Below are positions 4,167 to 6,143 of a DNA stretch of 6,143 nt, in pieces (the stretch's first letter is position 1; each line of letters opens with the position of its first letter). The stretch is from Pseudomonas sp. (lineage in GTDB: Bacteria; Pseudomonadota; Gammaproteobacteria; Pseudomonadales; Pseudomonadaceae). The position numbers were made by a program, and so were the translations under genes. A model generated the notes under the pieces. It did no database searches and was not told the DNA's origin. It saw only the letters and a list, made by a program, of their open reading frames with translations. The stretch spans positions 1,214 through 7,356 of the forward strand of contig DPSI01000263.1 of NCBI GenBank assembly GCA_003527165.1, given 5' to 3'.

Positions 4167-5999
4167 TCAACCGCAGTGATAGCTCGGCGCCAATTTGTAA
4201 ACGTTGGGTTGTAGCCCCTCGAAGCGGGCCTTGAGCTGCAGGGCGAGATACAACGAGTAATGCCGGGACTGGTGCAGGTTGCCGCCATGGAACCAGAGAT
4301 TTGGCTGCTGGGTGGGTTTCCACATGTTGCGCAGTTCACCTTCGTATGGACCTGGGTCCTTGGTCGTCCCGGAGCCCAGGCCCCAGCAACGGCCGACCTT
4401 GTCGGCAACTTCCGGGGAAATCAGCCTGGCCGCCCAGCCGTTCATGGAGCCATAGCCAGTGGCGTAGACGATCAGATCGGCCGGCAGGCGGGTGCCATCA
4501 CTCAGGACCACCGCATCCGGCTCGATCCGTTCGACGTTGAGTCCCGGCGCGCTTTTCAGCTTGATGGTGCCGTTGGCGATCAGCTCGGACGCGCCGACGT
4601 CGATGTAGTAGCCCGACCCGCGGCGCACGTATTTCAGAAACAGGCCGGACTCGTCGTCACCGAAGTCCAACATGAAGCCCGCCGCAGTGAGACGGTCGTA
4701 AAAGTCCTTGTCACGTTCCTTGACCTGTTCGAAAGCCTGGCGGTGGAACTGCGGCAGCACTTTGTAAGGGATCGAGGCGAACAGCATGTCGGCTCTGTCG
4801 GTGGTCAGTCCTTGCTCGAGGGCGTCCTCCGAGTAGAGCGGGCCGAAGACAATATCCATCAGCGTGTCGGAGCGCACGATGTGGGTGCTGGAGCGTTGTA
4901 CCATGGTGACGTCTGCGCCGTTTTCCACGAGGTCTGCGCAGATGTCGTGGGCCGAGTTGTTCGCGCCGATGACCACCGCACGCTTGCCGCGCCAGGCTTC
5001 GCCGCCGGGATGTTGGCTGGAATGGTGCTGCTGACCAACGAAGGTTTCGGCGCCGGGGTAGACCGGTATGTTGGGTACGCCCGACATGCCGGTGGCGAGG
5101 ATCAGCTGGGTGGGCTTGAGCGTCATCGGCTGGCCGTCACGCAGCACCTCCACGATCCAGTGCACGGCGGCCTCGTCGAAGGTGGCCTTGATGCATTCGG
5201 TCTTGGCCCAGTAATTGAGCTCCATGACCTTGGTATACATTTCCAGCCAGTCGCCAATCTGATCCTTGGGCGTGAAGATCGGCCAATGATCGGGGAAGGG
5301 CAGATAGGGCATATGGTCATACCAGACCGGATCGTGCAGGCACAGCGACTTGTAGCGTCCTCGCCACTGGTCGCCGGGACGCTCGGCCTTGTCGATGATC
5401 AGGGCCGGGACGCCTAGACGCTTGAGGCGCGCGCCGAGGCCGAGCCCGCCCTGGCCGCCGCCAATGACCAAGCAGTAGGGTTGCTCGGTGATGCCCAGTG
5501 TCGCTTCCTCATCGCGTCGTTTTTCCAGCCAGTTGCGCTTGTCGGCCCGCCCATGGCCATGCTCGGCACCCAGCGGGCGGCGGCGCCCGGTTGGCTCCTC
5601 GAAACCCTTGAGCTCGCGCATGGTGGTCAGCAATGTCCAGCACAGTCCATCCTTCAGGCGCACGTAACCCTTGCCGCGGGCGACTTCGGTTTCCAGGCTG
5701 ATCCAGCCTTCCAATACGCCGTCGGCGAGGGTGGCCTCGCCTTCGAGCGTCCAGTTCTGCGGGCTGGTTAGTTCCAGACGTGCCTCCAGCATGTCGCGAA
5801 CGCCGGACTTGCCTTCCAGGGTGACCAGGTTCCAGCTGAACAGGACCAGATCACGCCAGTGGCAGTCGTCGGCGAAGAGTTCGAGGGCGCCATCGATGTC
5901 GCGTTGAGCCAGGCGCTGGCCCAGACGTTCGACCCAGGCGGCGAGCTGCGCGGTGGGCGTCTGGGCTGCGGGGGTCATGGAGTCGATGCTGATGTTCAT
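4167..5999 (-). CDS. Flavin-containing monooxygenase with N-terminal NTF2/SnoaL-like domain, 610 aa
   Basis: The start at 5999 (MNISIDSM) is fixed by GGGAGGAG (6014-6007), 7 nt upstream; an in-frame ATG at 6083 lacks a site and would overlap two hairpins. Residues about 15-130 look like an NTF2/SnoaL fold (WVERLGQRLAQRDIDGALEL, FADDCHWRDL, DGLCWTLLTTM), here of unknown role. After a charged linker (136-170) comes the class B flavoprotein monooxygenase core: FAD dinucleotide motif VIGGGQGGLGLG (178-189), the FxGxxxH monooxygenase signature at F320-G322-H326, the NADPH-binding VIGANNSAHD (343-352), and ATGYG (513-517). Such enzymes use NADPH and O2 through a flavin hydroperoxide to oxygenate N, S or carbonyl substrates. 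The residue four past H326 is His rather than the usual Phe/Tyr of FMOs or Trp of Baeyer-Villiger enzymes, so the reaction type is open. It lies 96 nt downstream of an aldehyde dehydrogenase gene and is followed by a strong terminator, so oxidation of a shared carbon source is a reasonable inference. The substrate is not recognisable. Confidence 0.93.
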   Translation of the reverse strand: MNISIDSMTPAAQTPTAQLAAWVERLGQRLAQRDIDGALELFADDCHWRDLVLFSWNLVTLEGKSGVRDMLEARLELTSPQNWTLEGEATLADGVLEGWISLETEVARGKGYVRLKDGLCWTLLTTMRELKGFEEPTGRRRPLGAEHGHGRADKRNWLEKRRDEEATLGITEQPYCLVIGGGQGGLGLGARLKRLGVPALIIDKAERPGDQWRGRYKSLCLHDPVWYDHMPYLPFPDHWPIFTPKDQIGDWLEMYTKVMELNYWAKTECIKATFDEAAVHWIVEVLRDGQPMTLKPTQLILATGMSGVPNIPVYPGAETFVGQQHHSSQHPGGEAWRGKRAVVIGANNSAHDICADLVENGADVTMVQRSSTHIVRSDTLMDIVFGPLYSEDALEQGLTTDRADMLFASIPYKVLPQFHRQAFEQVKERDKDFYDRLTAAGFMLDFGDDESGLFLKYVRRGSGYYIDVGASELIANGTIKLKSAPGLNVERIEPDAVVLSDGTRLPADLIVYATGYGSMNGWAARLISPEVADKVGRCWGLGSGTTKDPGPYEGELRNMWKPTQQPNLWFHGGNLHQSRHYSLYLALQLKARFEGLQPNVYKLAPSYHCG

Positions 6000-6021
6000 G
6001 GGGATTCTCCTCCCGGTTCGG

Positions 6022-6032
6022 TTCTTGTTGTT
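6022..6032 (-). promoter_or_regulatory. CA motif (Crc/Hfq-type) upstream of the monooxygenase start
   Basis: On the minus strand AACAACAAGAA fits AAnAAnAA, the Crc/Hfq recognition motif of pseudomonads. It lies 7 nt upstream of the Shine-Dalgarno GGGAGGAG and 22 nt before the ATG at 5999, within reach of the ribosome footprint. This predicts translational repression of the monooxygenase when preferred carbon sources are present. The match is seen; the regulation is inferred. Confidence 0.6.
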
Positions 6033-6035
6033 GCA

Positions 6036-6057
6036 TGCAGCGCTCGGGGGCGCTGCA
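6036..6057 (-). promoter_or_regulatory. 8-bp hairpin in the aldehyde dehydrogenase-monooxygenase gap
   Basis: TGCAGCGC (6036-6043) and GCGCTGCA (6050-6057) form a perfect 8-bp stem with a 6-nt loop. On the minus strand no T-run follows, so it is unlikely to be an efficient intrinsic terminator. It may be an mRNA stability or processing element, or a weak attenuator setting the ratio of the two genes. It sits immediately upstream of the CA motif. Confidence 0.5.
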
Positions 6058-6066
6058 CGTAATGCT

Positions 6067-6085
6067 CGGTGCCAGGCAGGCACCG
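6067..6085 (-). promoter_or_regulatory. 7-bp hairpin just after the aldehyde dehydrogenase stop
   Basis: CGGTGCC (6067-6073) and GGCACCG (6079-6085) pair perfectly around a 5-nt loop, beginning 10 nt past the aldehyde dehydrogenase stop codon. The minus-strand bases that follow (AGCATTACG) are not T-rich. Together with the next hairpin it probably protects the 3' end of the upstream message or causes partial termination. Confidence 0.5.
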
Positions 6086-6095
6086 GCTTCGCGGC

Positions 6096-6143
6096 TTAGA
6101 AGAAGCCCAGCGGATTGATGTCGTAGCTGACCAGCAGGTTCTT
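6096..6143 (-). CDS. Aldehyde dehydrogenase, C-terminal 15 residues (5' part outside window)
   Basis: The minus strand enters the window in frame and reads KNLLVSYDINPLGFF followed by TAA at 6098-6096. This resembles the conserved C-terminus of AldB/ExaC-type NAD(P)-dependent aldehyde dehydrogenases, which end in LLVSY, a short variable stretch and LG-aromatic/Leu-Phe. These enzymes oxidise acetaldehyde and similar aldehydes to acids in the cytoplasm, for example during ethanol or acetoin use. The catalytic Cys and Glu lie outside the window, so the call rests only on the tail. The monooxygenase gene follows on the same strand after 96 nt. Confidence 0.75.
   Translation of the reverse strand, partial: KNLLVSYDINPLGFF

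Noticed and set aside
4260..5417. A 385-codon plus-strand open frame opposite the monooxygenase gene
   Set aside because: It is antisense to a gene with intact FAD, NADPH and FMO motifs, has no Shine-Dalgarno site, and its product has no recognisable domain. Long antisense frames are common in high-GC genes.
5999..6083. A longer monooxygenase with an upstream start at 6083
   Set aside because: There is no ribosome binding site there, the extension is Arg/Ala-rich noise running over a strong hairpin and the CA motif, and the ATG at 5999 has an excellent GGGAGGAG.

Overview
The window looks like a piece of a Pseudomonas-type chromosome (Pseudomonas in the broad sense, including the Stutzerimonas group). 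This rests on the high-GC codon use, strong Shine-Dalgarno sequences, an aldehyde dehydrogenase tail of the AldB/ExaC type, and A-rich AAnAAnAA motifs directly upstream of two ribosome binding sites, the arrangement known for Crc/Hfq targets in pseudomonads. The genus is an inference from style and not from a marker gene.

Layout. Positions 1-515 (minus strand) hold the 5' part of a gene for a secreted protein with a signal peptide and a duplicated aromatic motif 106 residues apart; the gene runs off the window. Positions 516-1124 are a long, locally AT-rich intergenic region with several inverted repeats, including a structured element at 740-865 that ends in a seven-T run. Positions 1125-2264 (plus) encode a class V, PLP-dependent aminotransferase. 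After a hairpin and an 18-bp perfect palindrome comes a 72-residue two-helix membrane protein (2489-2707, plus) closed by a 10-bp-stem hairpin. Positions 2947-3987 (minus) encode a UvdE-family UV damage endonuclease. Positions 4167-5999 (minus) encode a 610-residue flavin-containing monooxygenase with an N-terminal NTF2/SnoaL-like domain, ended by a textbook TTCG-loop terminator. At 6096-6143 (minus) is the last 15 codons of an aldehyde dehydrogenase lying upstream of the monooxygenase.

How the genes relate. The aldehyde dehydrogenase and the monooxygenase probably form one transcriptional unit: same strand, 96 nt apart, no U-tailed terminator between them and a strong terminator after the second. 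The CA motif before the monooxygenase fits carbon-catabolite control of an oxidative catabolic unit. The uvdE gene appears to be transcribed alone. The aminotransferase and the small membrane protein share a strand but are 224 nt apart with a hairpin between them, so they are probably separate units; the small protein has its own CA motif. The secreted protein gene is divergent from the aminotransferase.

No tRNA, rRNA, CRISPR array, transposase, integrase or known defence gene is visible. The points most worth a second look are the structured intergenic element, the two CA motifs, the apparent loss of the modified active-site lysine in UvdE, and the repeat-containing secreted protein.
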